Shown here in pieces: positions 1-8,492 of a DNA stretch of 24,001 nucleotides. Below the pieces are notes generated by a model that was not told where the DNA came from, ran no database searches, and saw only the letters and a list, made by a program, of their open reading frames with translations. Both the position numbers and the translations under genes were made by a program. Source of the DNA: Paulinella micropora (taxonomy: Eukaryota > Cercozoa > Imbricatea > Euglyphida); contig BJOX01000284.1 in the NCBI GenBank assembly GCA_009731375.1, forward strand, positions 570,303 through 594,303, given 5' to 3'. Positions within the stretch are counted from its first letter, which is position 1; every line of letters begins with the position of its first letter.

Positions 1-236
<236 letters not shown>

Positions 237-239
237 GAC

Positions 240-630
240 CGTAGGAAGGTGGCGATGACAAAACCTGTACCGCATAATTCGATCAGAATAGACCCAGCAA
301 CCTTGAAGCAAACATATGTATGTATGCATGTATGTATATATATATATATATGTATGTATGTATGTATGTGTATGTATGTAATTTATGTACGTATGTATGT
401 ATGCATACATACATACATACATACATACATACATACGTATGTCATACATACGTACGTACGTACATACATACATGCATGCATACATACATACATACACACA
501 CGCACATATATACATACATACATACATGCACGCTGTATGTGCAATTACCAACACGGATACAACTATCTATCTATCTATCTATCTATCTAACTAACTATCT
601 ATCTATCTATCTACCTACCTACCTACCCCT

Positions 631-725
<95 letters not shown>

Positions 726-887
726 GAGCCTGGCCCCGCCTGGTACTAGGGAGCTTTGGTATTGCCTGTATCAGTCCCTTCCGTGCAAACATCACGGCTT
801 AGCTGGGCATCGGGTTAATACTTTACCCACAGACTTCCTGGTTGACGAAATCAGAAGCTCCTTTTTTCTGACATTAGTCGATATTTC

Positions 888-952
<65 letters not shown>

Positions 953-1060
953 CCTACCTACCTACCTACCTATCTAGCTATCTATCTATCTATCTATCTA
1001 TATCTATCTATCTATCTATCTATCTGTCTATCTGTTTGTCTGTTTGTCTGTCTGTCAGTG

Positions 1061-1093
<33 letters not shown>

Positions 1094-1723
1094 GTATCTA
1101 TCTATCTATCTATCTATCTATCCATCTCGCTATCTATCTATCTGTACCATGCGCACGAAATGTGCTACACTTGTGACTCCGAAGCTGATTGAGTAGGCCA
1201 GGGAGGCCGTCATTATAAGGTAGCACAACACAACCACGAAGGCGGGGTCGTCCTGTAACAGCAACAGCAAGAGCCATCCAGACGGAAATAACATCAGCAG
1301 ATTCAAGCGGACGAAATGTAAAATAGAATCAGCAGATTGGAGCGGTACGAAATATACGAATGGTTGCAGAAGCACTAGGACAGACCCTTGCCCACTGGTT
1401 CTTGATCTGTTTGCGATATTGGGTGCTCTTGTAGACTTCACGTGGACAGCGGCACAGGTTTACCTGGCAAATGCACATTGATACACTCATACCCTTGCCC
1501 GTTTGTGCACGGTTGGCGCGCTCTCATGAATTTTGTTGTAAATACTCTAGCTTCTTCTATACCCGCTCTCAACAAGTTGGAAAGAATTGCAAACAAGAAA
1601 GCGCCTCTCTCAATAGTTCGGAAAGCGGGCGAACACAAGTTTAAAGAATTCAGCCAGCTACCATGTTGGAACACGTGACTTGAAAATCCATCTGAGATAC
1701 GTGGACGATGCGCCAGAGATACT
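240..1723 (-). CDS. UNC-50 family transmembrane protein, partial, four exons visible
   Basis: UNC-50 proteins are multi-pass Golgi/ER membrane proteins; the animal members are needed for trafficking of some acetylcholine receptors. Four minus-strand exons align almost without gaps to the family. Exon a (1723-1662) ends in a segment with QMDF. Exon b (1463-1386) carries P-x2-VY followed by KNQWAR. Exon c (1252-1148) begins DDPAF and is a hydrophobic span. Exon d (301-240) is a second hydrophobic span ending GFVIATFLR. Junctions a/b, b/c and c/d are all phase 0, and the joined KNQWAR-DDPAF is a family hallmark. Introns are GT-AG, but donors b and d are GTCTGT and GTCTAT. The c/d intron (1147-302) is mostly microsatellite. 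The N-terminal exon was not found upstream of 1723, and the C-terminal half lies beyond the left edge. No stop or frameshift is seen in the exons, so the gene may be functional. Confidence 0.88.
308..535. repeat. (TATG)n then (CATA)n inverted microsatellite pair
   Basis: TATG-type units run to about 405, then switch to CATA-type units through a GCATAC centre, giving a long imperfect inverted repeat. It lies in the UNC-50 c/d intron just upstream of exon d. Confidence 0.95.
561..725. repeat. (TATC)n microsatellite
   Basis: Tetranucleotide tract with short CTAA and CTAC interruptions. It ends abruptly at the dispersed-repeat island starting at about 726, and lies in the UNC-50 c/d intron. Confidence 0.96.
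726..886. repeat. Dispersed-repeat island between two (TCTA)n tracts
   Basis: About 160 bases of complex sequence with microsatellite on both sides. Bases 729-792 match 23,938-24,001 with a single T/C difference. No coding frame was recognised. It may be a retroposon fragment; it is not part of the UNC-50 coding sequence. Confidence 0.85.
887..1141. repeat. (TCTA)n microsatellite with CCTA and GTCT patches
   Basis: Tetranucleotide tract with a CCTA patch near 950-972 and TGTC/TGTT units near 1025-1058. It begins directly after the donor of UNC-50 exon c (GTACAG at 1147-1142), so the intron is repeat from its first bases. Confidence 0.96.
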
Positions 1724-2609
1724 CTGGGCATGACCTATCACAGCAAAAGAATAGGAGTACTAATGAGTACTCTAATGGGAAGAAGGAACTGCAACAGGAA
1801 GTAGAATGGGCATCAAGTGAGAGGAAACTGCCAATACGAGGAAATGGAGAATCAAATGGGTTGCAGATGGAGTACCACCGACTGGCATTCATCAGCGAAG
1901 CTCTCCGACAAGGACAGAACACCTTTCACAGTGGAACCGAGAAACGCATTTTGAGCCAGAAAAAGAAGGCAAGACAAGCACATAGGCAACAAACGAAGAC
2001 AAATCCACTAGAGCAGGTGAAAAGAAATGTGGCAACTCGTAGACAACAGACACTGTCGTCAGAGGGATCAACATGACAAATCCAGTGCTCGTGGGCCGGC
2101 AGAGCCACTTAGTTTTGAAATTATGTCGTGCTTGGTGGCACAAAGAAAAACCAAGCACAGTTTTTCACCCATATTTCTCAGGGGCCCTGCGGATGGCACC
2201 GCGGGTCCGCGCGGTGAATTTACGTGTTCACGTAAACGTTAACCAACCGCGCCGACACGGTCGATCGTTATAGTGCGCGTACCCAGGTACAATATTTTAC
2301 CACGCGGGAAATATGGTACAGCACGTAACTGCGGCACGAATTTGCCGTACCGCATGGGAAGATTCACGATGCTTTTCCCGACCTGTAGCTTTCAAATTAA
2401 TTAAAAAAATCCCGTGTATTTTCTATGAATATAAATATGTATATCAATTCCAAGCACTTTTTAAAAAAACAAAAAAAAATTCGCCACCGGCGGGAATCCT
2501 CAAGGCTAGGGGTCCAAGTAGGTGTCTTTTTGCCCTTTGTCTTTTCCGTCTCATTGATCACTGCTGCTACTAGTTTAGCTAAGTTACTACTATTACTACT
2601 ACTACTATT
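1724..2609. other. Presumed 5' region of the UNC-50 gene; no confirmed coding sequence
   Basis: Complex, non-repetitive sequence upstream (minus sense) of the first recognised UNC-50 exon. The missing N-terminal exon and promoter should lie here, but I could not identify a start that joins in phase to the exon at 1723. A CpG-rich stretch lies at about 2180-2370 and holds a perfect inverted repeat at 2219-2236. Plus-strand frames at 1442-1678 and 1708-2076 are open but have no recognisable features, and the first overlaps UNC-50 exon b, so I do not call them genes. Confidence 0.5.
2219..2236. promoter_or_regulatory. Perfect 8-bp inverted repeat with ACGTG cores
   Basis: TTTACGTG and CACGTAAA separated by TT, within a CpG-rich segment upstream of UNC-50. 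ACGTG cores are typical of bZIP/bHLH binding sites, but this is only a candidate site. Confidence 0.3.
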
Positions 2610-2610
2610 A

Positions 2611-2648
<38 letters not shown>

Positions 2649-2722
2649 AGACACAGAAGACTCACAGACACACAGACACGCACAGACACACACAGACACA
2701 CACACACACAGACACACACACA
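2610..2722. repeat. (CA)n microsatellite with GACA variants
   Basis: Pure CA at first, then CA interspersed with CAGA. An ACT trinucleotide run lies just before it, at about 2583-2611. Confidence 0.96.
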
Positions 2723-2865
2723 CTTGCTACTGTGACTTGTTAATTTGATCATGATGATTGCAGTGTCATTATTAGTATTACAATACTATTCGTACGGTAG
2801 TATTATATATTCAAAGTTATTGGCACTGTATTACCATAATAATAATATTAATATTATCTCTTAAT

Positions 2866-3189
2866 ACACACACACACACAGACACACACACAGACACACA
2901 CACACACAGACACACACAGACACAGACACAGACAGACACACACAGACACAGACACACAGACTCACACAGACACACACAGAGACACACACACACACACACA
3001 GACACACATAGACACACACAGACACACACAGACACACACAGACACACAGGCACGCACAGGCACGCACAGACTCGCACAGACACACACAGACGCGCACAGA
3101 CGCGCACAGACACACAGACACACACAGACACATACAGACACGCACAGACACACACAGACTCGCACACACACACACACACACACAAACAA

Positions 3190-3217
<28 letters not shown>
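2866..3217. repeat. Long (CA)n / (CAGA)n tract
   Basis: About 350 bases of CA repeat with regular CAGACA interruptions. It is followed by a TG-rich tract, so the two can pair with each other. Confidence 0.96.
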
Positions 3218-3221
<4 letters not shown>

Positions 3222-3231
3222 ACTGCAAATA

Positions 3232-3322
3232 CTATGTGTGTGTGGTCGTGTGACACTGTGATGCATGTGGTGTGTGACTGTGCATGTGTTTGTGTGAGTC
3301 TGTTGTATGTGTGTGTGTGTAT

Positions 3323-3324
<2 letters not shown>
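3232..3324. repeat. Imperfect (TG)n tract
   Basis: TG-rich sequence in opposite orientation to the CA tract that precedes it; ends in TGTGTG just before a GA repeat. Confidence 0.85.

Positions 3325-3373
<49 letters not shown>
3325..3373. repeat. (GA)n microsatellite
   Basis: About 23 GA units, nearly pure. Confidence 0.97.
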
Positions 3374-3375
<2 letters not shown>

Positions 3376-3475
3376 GATAATTAGACAAAGAATGGAGAAA
3401 GATATTAACAAAAAGATAAAAGGAGCGGCAAGTCACACAGACTTGTCAGCTGCTGATTTTCAAACGGACAAGCAT

Positions 3476-3603
3476 GCTGAAAACAATGCTGACTTGTAAG
3501 TAAGGAGGCTGAAAACAAGGCTGAGTTGTTTTTAAGCAAGCTGAAAACATGGCTGAGTTGTAAGTAAGTAGGCCGAAAACAAAGGTGAGTTGTAAGTAAG
3601 CAG
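3476..3603. repeat. Minisatellite, four 32-bp units
   Basis: Units start at 3476, 3508, 3540 and 3572, each opening GCTGAAAACA or GCCGAAAACA. Three of the four end in TTGTAAGTAAG, so each of those carries a perfect GTAAGT donor-like hexamer. No gene assignment. Confidence 0.9.
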
Positions 3604-5124
3604 CACGTCTTACTGCGGACATTGAAGTGCCAAAGCAGCCCATCTTTGTACCAATTTTTGCTCAATCTATATGTGAGATACGAAAGTGCAAAGCACACTG
3701 TTGACAAGCTCTTGCACTGAGCGTTCCAATGATGGTGGATGCTTCAGCACTGTAATATCACTGCTATTAATTGAGAACCAGGAGATCAAAGCTGAATAGT
3801 ATGCCACTCTAATTTCCGCAGCTGAGCATGTAACGGGCCTGGAATATTTATCACGACAAGTTAGTCGATTAGAAGTAGCTTATTTATTTATCATAATACT
3901 GCAATACTTATGTATGAACGATATGCAAAGTAAGTCATGCCAGTCACTGCCGAGCTGCCTGATAAGTTTTAACTTTCTATGCGTAGCAAAATGATAGAAT
4001 TATGGCAAGTAATATATACTGTAATGTAATGGCTTCAGATTCATTATATTTGATATGGAGGTAAGATACTGCAATATGTGTAGTGTTACTAGTAGTGCAT
4101 ACAGTTGGTAGGGCGGCTCCGGTAATTTCTAAATAGTGTTACCAATACTTACTATCATATATGCGAGGTTAGTAGCATAAGGTAGATGGGGCAGTTATTC
4201 CTAAATAGGGGGAGCAATGAACAATTTTATTAATAATACTATTTACTGAAACTGAATCATACCGGCTCACCCCAATGACAATTACCTATTTTACCTATAT
4301 CACTCTAAGTGTAACGGTGAATTCAAAGCTTTGGCTGTCACACAGTTTGGTCCGGTTGTGGCCCTTGGTGAAGTGTCAGTTTTATTATCCAGATCTCTAA
4401 TAAAGTAAACTACGCCTGACACTCTCGTTGTCCAGTGCAGTGCATATTAATATGAGCTGTGCTCAAGAAGAAAGTTTTTGAGTGAAACTTGAAAATCTGC
4501 TGTGCAAGATCAAGTTGGTTTGATTGTGTGGTAGCGGATGTTATTGGGTTAGAGTGGAAGGGAAAGCAGCACGGCCAGTGAGAAAATTACGAGTTGATAT
4601 TAAAATAAAAGCAGCATTATATTTTTTTCTCCTTCTCTAAAAACACTTCCGATCAGTAAATACATTGTCTTTTAATAACATACCCTTGTTTTCAATCAGT
4701 TACCTTAATATAGTACTAGGGGCCAGTCCTAATAACTATATCCAAAGCCGGTGTGAGTGAACCCGACCATGCGATAAACCGACACAAGTAGAGACGGACC
4801 GTGCTGGTATGACGATATTAAGTATATCCAAAGAAAAAGATATTTAATATGTCTACTATGAGAACATTTATTGAGAACATCACCCTGGATACTTGAAGCA
4901 GGGTCGTACCAGGAACACCATCGCTAAACTCACAAGCGATCCCCTTCTACGGTGTCGTATCCATTTGCCGATTGTCCTTCGCACTCATATGCTGCGATAA
5001 AAATGCCAAGTAACAACAATTGTATAAAAATATTTTAATAAGACATGATCTGACATGGGCACTATGAGATTAATCCACATGCAGCTTTCAATGTCCGACG
5101 CGTGATAAAAGAAAAAAATGTCAC
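3604..5124. other. AT-rich spacer, nothing recognised
   Basis: About 1.5 kb without a convincing coding frame or named element. It lies downstream (minus sense) of the gypsy-like polyprotein, so any 3' LTR should be here. A purine run on the minus strand at about 4621-4638 resembles a polypurine tract, but I found no stretch repeated on the far side of the element. Confidence 0.5.
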
Positions 5125-5682
5125 TTACTGCCTTCGTCGCCTTGCGCGAACCCCTTTGCCAGGTGGCGGGCCGCCAACAAAAGTCAAGTCTAACTTTGAC
5201 TCCTCAAGAATGTCCCATATTTTGTTAGGGATGGCGCCAAATGACAAGTCAAAAGGAATGTCAAGCACTCCCCTAGGCAGTGACTGAATAGTCCACGCAG
5301 TGTGGTCTTTGTCTCGAGGGGTAATAGTATCATCCCAAGTCTCGAGATCTTTCGCGTCTTTGTATACCGGTAAGTATTGTCTAGCTTTTGGATCCTCAAC
5401 AGGGTCCATGCTTCTCCAGAAATGGAGTACCGGTTGTATCGTTTTTGCTGCTGAGGATCTCTTCGATGTCCGCGCTGCCCGTGTAGTCTGCGGGACCGCC
5501 ACAGCTCGCATGAGATAAAGATCTGAGAGAGTGTCATCGGCAACATGAGATTCTGCCGGTCTCAACAGATAAAAAGCGTCTCGGACCCACTTGATGGTCG
5601 CAATCGCCTCGCCTTCCTTCCATCGCGCATGTCGAATGTCCACATTACCCGCGTTTGGCTTAGTGTCCTTCTCTTCTCCTCC
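5125..5682 (-). CDS. Pol part 5: C-terminal extension, unknown function
   Basis: Same frame as the integrase segment and open straight after its TGA; the first Met is at 5,643. About 185 residues, not recognised. It has a mid-region with AIATIKWVRDAFYLL, a Thr/Arg/Ser-rich stretch, and a basic end (GPPPGKGVRARRRRQ). The stop is TAA at 5,127-5,125; it overlaps a GTAAGT hexamer in GGCAGTAAGT, so splicing to a further exon cannot be excluded. It probably belongs to the integrase as a targeting or nuclear-localisation extension, by position only. Confidence 0.6.
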   Translation of the reverse strand, partial: GGEEKDTKPNAGNVDIRHARWKEGEAIATIKWVRDAFYLLRPAESHVADDTLSDLYLMRAVAVPQTTRAARTSKRSSAAKTIQPVLHFWRSMDPVEDPKARQYLPVYKDAKDLETWDDTITPRDKDHTAWTIQSLPRGVLDIPFDLSFGAIPNKIWDILEESKLDLTFVGGPPPGKGVRARRRRQ

Positions 5683-6804
5683 TCAATGGACATCCGTCGC
5701 TCGCGTCGATCTCGCCACCTTCCTCGGTTGGTCGAAGATAAGGTCATTTTGCGCTCTCCTCCTCTGCGCCTCCGTGAACTTCTCCTTTGTACCGCCGCGG
5801 ACTATGGGGGCCTTAGACTGAGTCCCCGCCGCGCTTTTGCGGTTTGAGTCTTCCTTGCTCTCCTTCTCGGTCTCCTCCTTCTCCGAGACAGGTGCCCGAT
5901 AGGCATTCTCCTCCTCTAAGGTATCCTCCTTACTGATAGGCGGTACCTCTTTGAAATCCTCCTTCATCCGTTTCAACGCCTCCTCAACGGATTCATCCTC
6001 GAGTAAGAAGGGGTCATATTTGATCAGCCTTCGAACATTCACAATTTGCACCTTCCCTCTACCCCTGATCTTATAGTTCAGAGGTCCCATCTGCTCCATA
6101 ATCTGGTATGGTCCTTTCCAGTGGGTAAACAGCTTAGAGCTAACCCCCTTGGGTACTTGAGGATGGTACAGGAGTACAATATCCCCAACCCGGAAACGGA
6201 CTTGATCTAAGTGCGCTTGTCGCACTCCTTGTGCATCAGTCTTTCTGCGCTCCGCCTCCCTATGCGCCGCAACTATTTGCTCCGCCTCCATCTTCGCTCT
6301 TAGCCTCATCCCGAACAACTCATCCTCATCTGCCCAAGTGTCCTTTGGATGCAGAAGCGAGGTTGGGATATTAGGCTCTCGGCCGTAAACCAATTGATAT
6401 GGCGAGACTGAGCTCCTGGCTCCTCCTAATGCCGATGAGGGTAGACAGTTCATTGCAAAGGCAAATGAAGGTGCTGCCTCCACCCAGGCTCTCTGATTCT
6501 CCTTCTTCATACAGTACATCTTAAGCGAGGCTTTGAGAGGTCTATGTACCCGCTCGATCTTGCCATTCGCTCTCGGGTTATAGGCAGTAACATATTGCCA
6601 TTTCATCCCGTAGTACTTAGATAGTCTGTCGATGACTTCATTATTAAAGTCAGAACCTCGATCAGAACATATCTTTCTAGGCACTCCGATCTGCGAGACG
6701 ATCCTGTCGATCAGAGCCTCCGCAGTTGTCTTGCCTGTAACGTCCTTAACAGGAACAGCCCAGACATAATTGGTGGCTCGATCTATCGCAGTAAGAAGGT
6801 ATTT
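5683..6804 (-). CDS. Pol part 4: integrase core and GPY/F domain
   Basis: Picks up the integrase core in the -1 frame immediately after the A-run break (KYLLTAIDRA). The second Asp is in CSDRGSDF (6,663-6,661) and the Glu in NGKIERVHR (6,555-6,553). The Asp-Glu spacing is exactly 35 residues; allowing for one missing base, the first two Asp are 59 apart, so the catalytic triad is complete. The GPY/F module is clear (HWKGPYQIMEQMGPLNYKI), ending in NVRRLIKYDPF. An acidic and then basic tail follows to TGA at 5,685-5,683. No chromodomain is visible in this segment. Confidence 0.92.
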   Translation of the reverse strand, partial: KYLLTAIDRATNYVWAVPVKDVTGKTTAEALIDRIVSQIGVPRKICSDRGSDFNNEVIDRLSKYYGMKWQYVTAYNPRANGKIERVHRPLKASLKMYCMKKENQRAWVEAAPSFAFAMNCLPSSALGGARSSVSPYQLVYGREPNIPTSLLHPKDTWADEDELFGMRLRAKMEAEQIVAAHREAERRKTDAQGVRQAHLDQVRFRVGDIVLLYHPQVPKGVSSKLFTHWKGPYQIMEQMGPLNYKIRGRGKVQIVNVRRLIKYDPFLLEDESVEEALKRMKEDFKEVPPISKEDTLEEENAYRAPVSEKEETEKESKEDSNRKSAAGTQSKAPIVRGGTKEKFTEAQRRRAQNDLIFDQPRKVARSTRATDVH

Positions 6805-7895
6805 GTACCTTCGGCCGATTCGGGGAAAGGTCCCACATGATCGATGTGTAAGAATTCAAACATCCCGGAGTGTAACGGGAATGTACCGATCAGGCCGAAA
6901 TTCGCCTTCAACGGTGTCTTTGTGGTTTTGCATGGGATACATGCGTCTACTTCTCTGTCTATCTCCTCCTTCATTCCTTTCCACCAAAATCGCCTCGCTA
7001 TGAACCAATGAGTTCTTTGTCGACCCGGATGTGCCAGTAAGGGGCAGTTATGGGCTGCAACATATATGAAGCGCCTCAACTTCTCCGGTACCCAGAGAGT
7101 CCATTTGTCAGGCTGTGATGCAAATTTGCCATGCTGGCCCTTGTACCACAATAGCCCATCTCTCCACGCCATCTCCTTCATTTGATCTTTGATCTGCGGA
7201 GTCTTTTTAAGCTCATTAGGGTTCTTGTATAACGTTATGAGCTCCTTGAACTCCGGATCCGTCGCCTGCTGCTGCCTCCATGCGGTAGGCGAGGCGATAT
7301 GGATAGTACCGTCCTCCAACCTTACTCCTACCCTCTCCGGGTCTTCATCAAGCTCGCTTCGATTTTCCTGTGGAGGTTCAGTATAGACCTCAGTCGTCTC
7401 CTCCTCCTCTTTTATATTCGCCTTCGCATTCTCGTATGCCTCATAAGACCACTCAGCGTCTTCGAGAACATGCGCCTCACAGCATATGCCATGATCCGGG
7501 CCTTGAGGACTATATCGTAGACCCGTGCGGTCATATCGAACGCCTCTTGCCATCTGCATCGCCTCTATGTGGCTTACCTCGTACACCTTGTCCGTGGACA
7601 GATCTATCATTTCCACTGATGATACGAGAGCCGACACCTCCGACTGAAACTCTAGCCTAGAAAGGCTATCAGCGACTACGTTTCGCTTTCCCGGTAAATA
7701 GACCATCGTGAAATTGAAACATGACAAGAAAGCTTGCCACCGCGCCAAACGGCCGGTTTGTTCATGATTCATCAACCAAAGAAGGTTGTGATGATCGGTC
7801 CTAACCGTGAATAGAGGTCCTCCCCATAGATATTCTCTGAGCCTCTTGAGAGCCCATACTACTGCCAACGCCTCTCTTTGTCGCGTGCAGTAATT
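6783..7895 (-). CDS. Pol part 3: RNase H end and integrase N-terminus
   Basis: The same frame as the preceding segment resumes after the TGA, with NYCTRQREALAVVWAL and then VRTDHHNLLWL, where the Asp of TDHHNL is an RNase H catalytic residue. The LSRLE hallmark follows at the RNase H/integrase border. After about 130 charged residues comes the HHCC zinc domain of integrase (HN..AHPG..C-x2-C in ACIPCK). The catalytic core then begins, with the first Asp in HIDHVGPF (codon 6,842-6,840). The frame stops at TAG 6,785-6,783 because one base is missing from an A run at 6,804-6,802. Confidence 0.9.
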   Translation of the reverse strand, partial: NYCTRQREALAVVWALKRLREYLWGGPLFTVRTDHHNLLWLMNHEQTGRLARWQAFLSCFNFTMVYLPGKRNVVADSLSRLEFQSEVSALVSSVEMIDLSTDKVYEVSHIEAMQMARGVRYDRTGLRYSPQGPDHGICCEAHVLEDAEWSYEAYENAKANIKEEEETTEVYTEPPQENRSELDEDPERVGVRLEDGTIHIASPTAWRQQQATDPEFKELITLYKNPNELKKTPQIKDQMKEMAWRDGLLWYKGQHGKFASQPDKWTLWVPEKLRRFIYVAAHNCPLLAHPGRQRTHWFIARRFWWKGMKEEIDREVDACIPCKTTKTPLKANFGLIGTFPLHSGMFEFLHIDHVGPFPESAEGTNTFLLR

Positions 7896-8492
7896 TCACT
7901 CCGCCGCACACAGCTTTCTACTAATAAACATGATCGGGCGCAACTTTTTCTCCTCATCTTCCTGTTGCAGCACCGCGCCAATCGCAAACTTAGATGCATC
8001 CGTGTCGACTACGAACGGCTTCGTAAAGTCGGGCATCATAAGTACTAATCCGCCGTCCTTGGGATCTTTGTAAATGAGATCTTTGAGCGTATTAAACGCC
8101 TGCAAAGCCTCCTCATCCCACTTCTCAAAGTCTCCAAAATCAATCATCTTCTCCAACTTAGCCCGAGTTGCACCCCAATCGGGTATGAACTGGCTGTAGT
8201 ACTGTGCCATCGCAAGAAAAGAGTGTAACTCTGTGCGATTCTTTGGCAACTGTCTACTCATGATCTCCTCCCTCTTCTCGCGCGATATCGAGACTCTGTT
8301 ATGAGAAATCTCGTAACCCAAATACGTCACACTTGTCTTTGCAAGCTGACATTTCTTTAAGTTGCATTTCAGGCCAAAAGCTCCGATGCGCCTGAAGACA
8401 TCTGACAAGTGATCGATATGCTCTTCCATTGTGTTAGAGTATACGATAATGTCATCGATGTAACAAAATGCATATTTTCTGTCCTCTCCTTC
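7896..8492 (-). CDS. Pol part 2: RT catalytic YIDD box and start of RNase H
   Basis: Open from 8,492 in the frame shifted +1 from the preceding segment. It begins a few codons before CYIDDIIVYS (YIDD at 8,462-8,451), the metal-binding box of RT. RT thumb/connection sequence follows (CNLKKCQLAKTSVTYLGYEI is the typical gypsy stretch), then the RNase H opening VDTDASKFAIGAVLQQ and FISRKLCAAE. A TGA at 7,898-7,896 interrupts at a position that is usually Arg, Lys or Gln in this family (the AE-x-NY motif), consistent with a CGA to TGA change. The same frame continues directly after it. Confidence 0.9.
   Translation of the reverse strand, partial: EGEDRKYAFCYIDDIIVYSNTMEEHIDHLSDVFRRIGAFGLKCNLKKCQLAKTSVTYLGYEISHNRVSISREKREEIMSRQLPKNRTELHSFLAMAQYYSQFIPDWGATRAKLEKMIDFGDFEKWDEEALQAFNTLKDLIYKDPKDGGLVLMMPDFTKPFVVDTDASKFAIGAVLQQEDEEKKLRPIMFISRKLCAAE

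Noticed and set aside
1442-2076. Plus-strand frames of 78 and 122 residues
   Set aside because: No recognisable domain, and the first overlaps UNC-50 exon b on the opposite strand, which has strong family homology.
2397-3436. Open frames of 88-191 residues rich in CVCV and HTHT
   Set aside because: Translations of CA/TG dinucleotide repeats.
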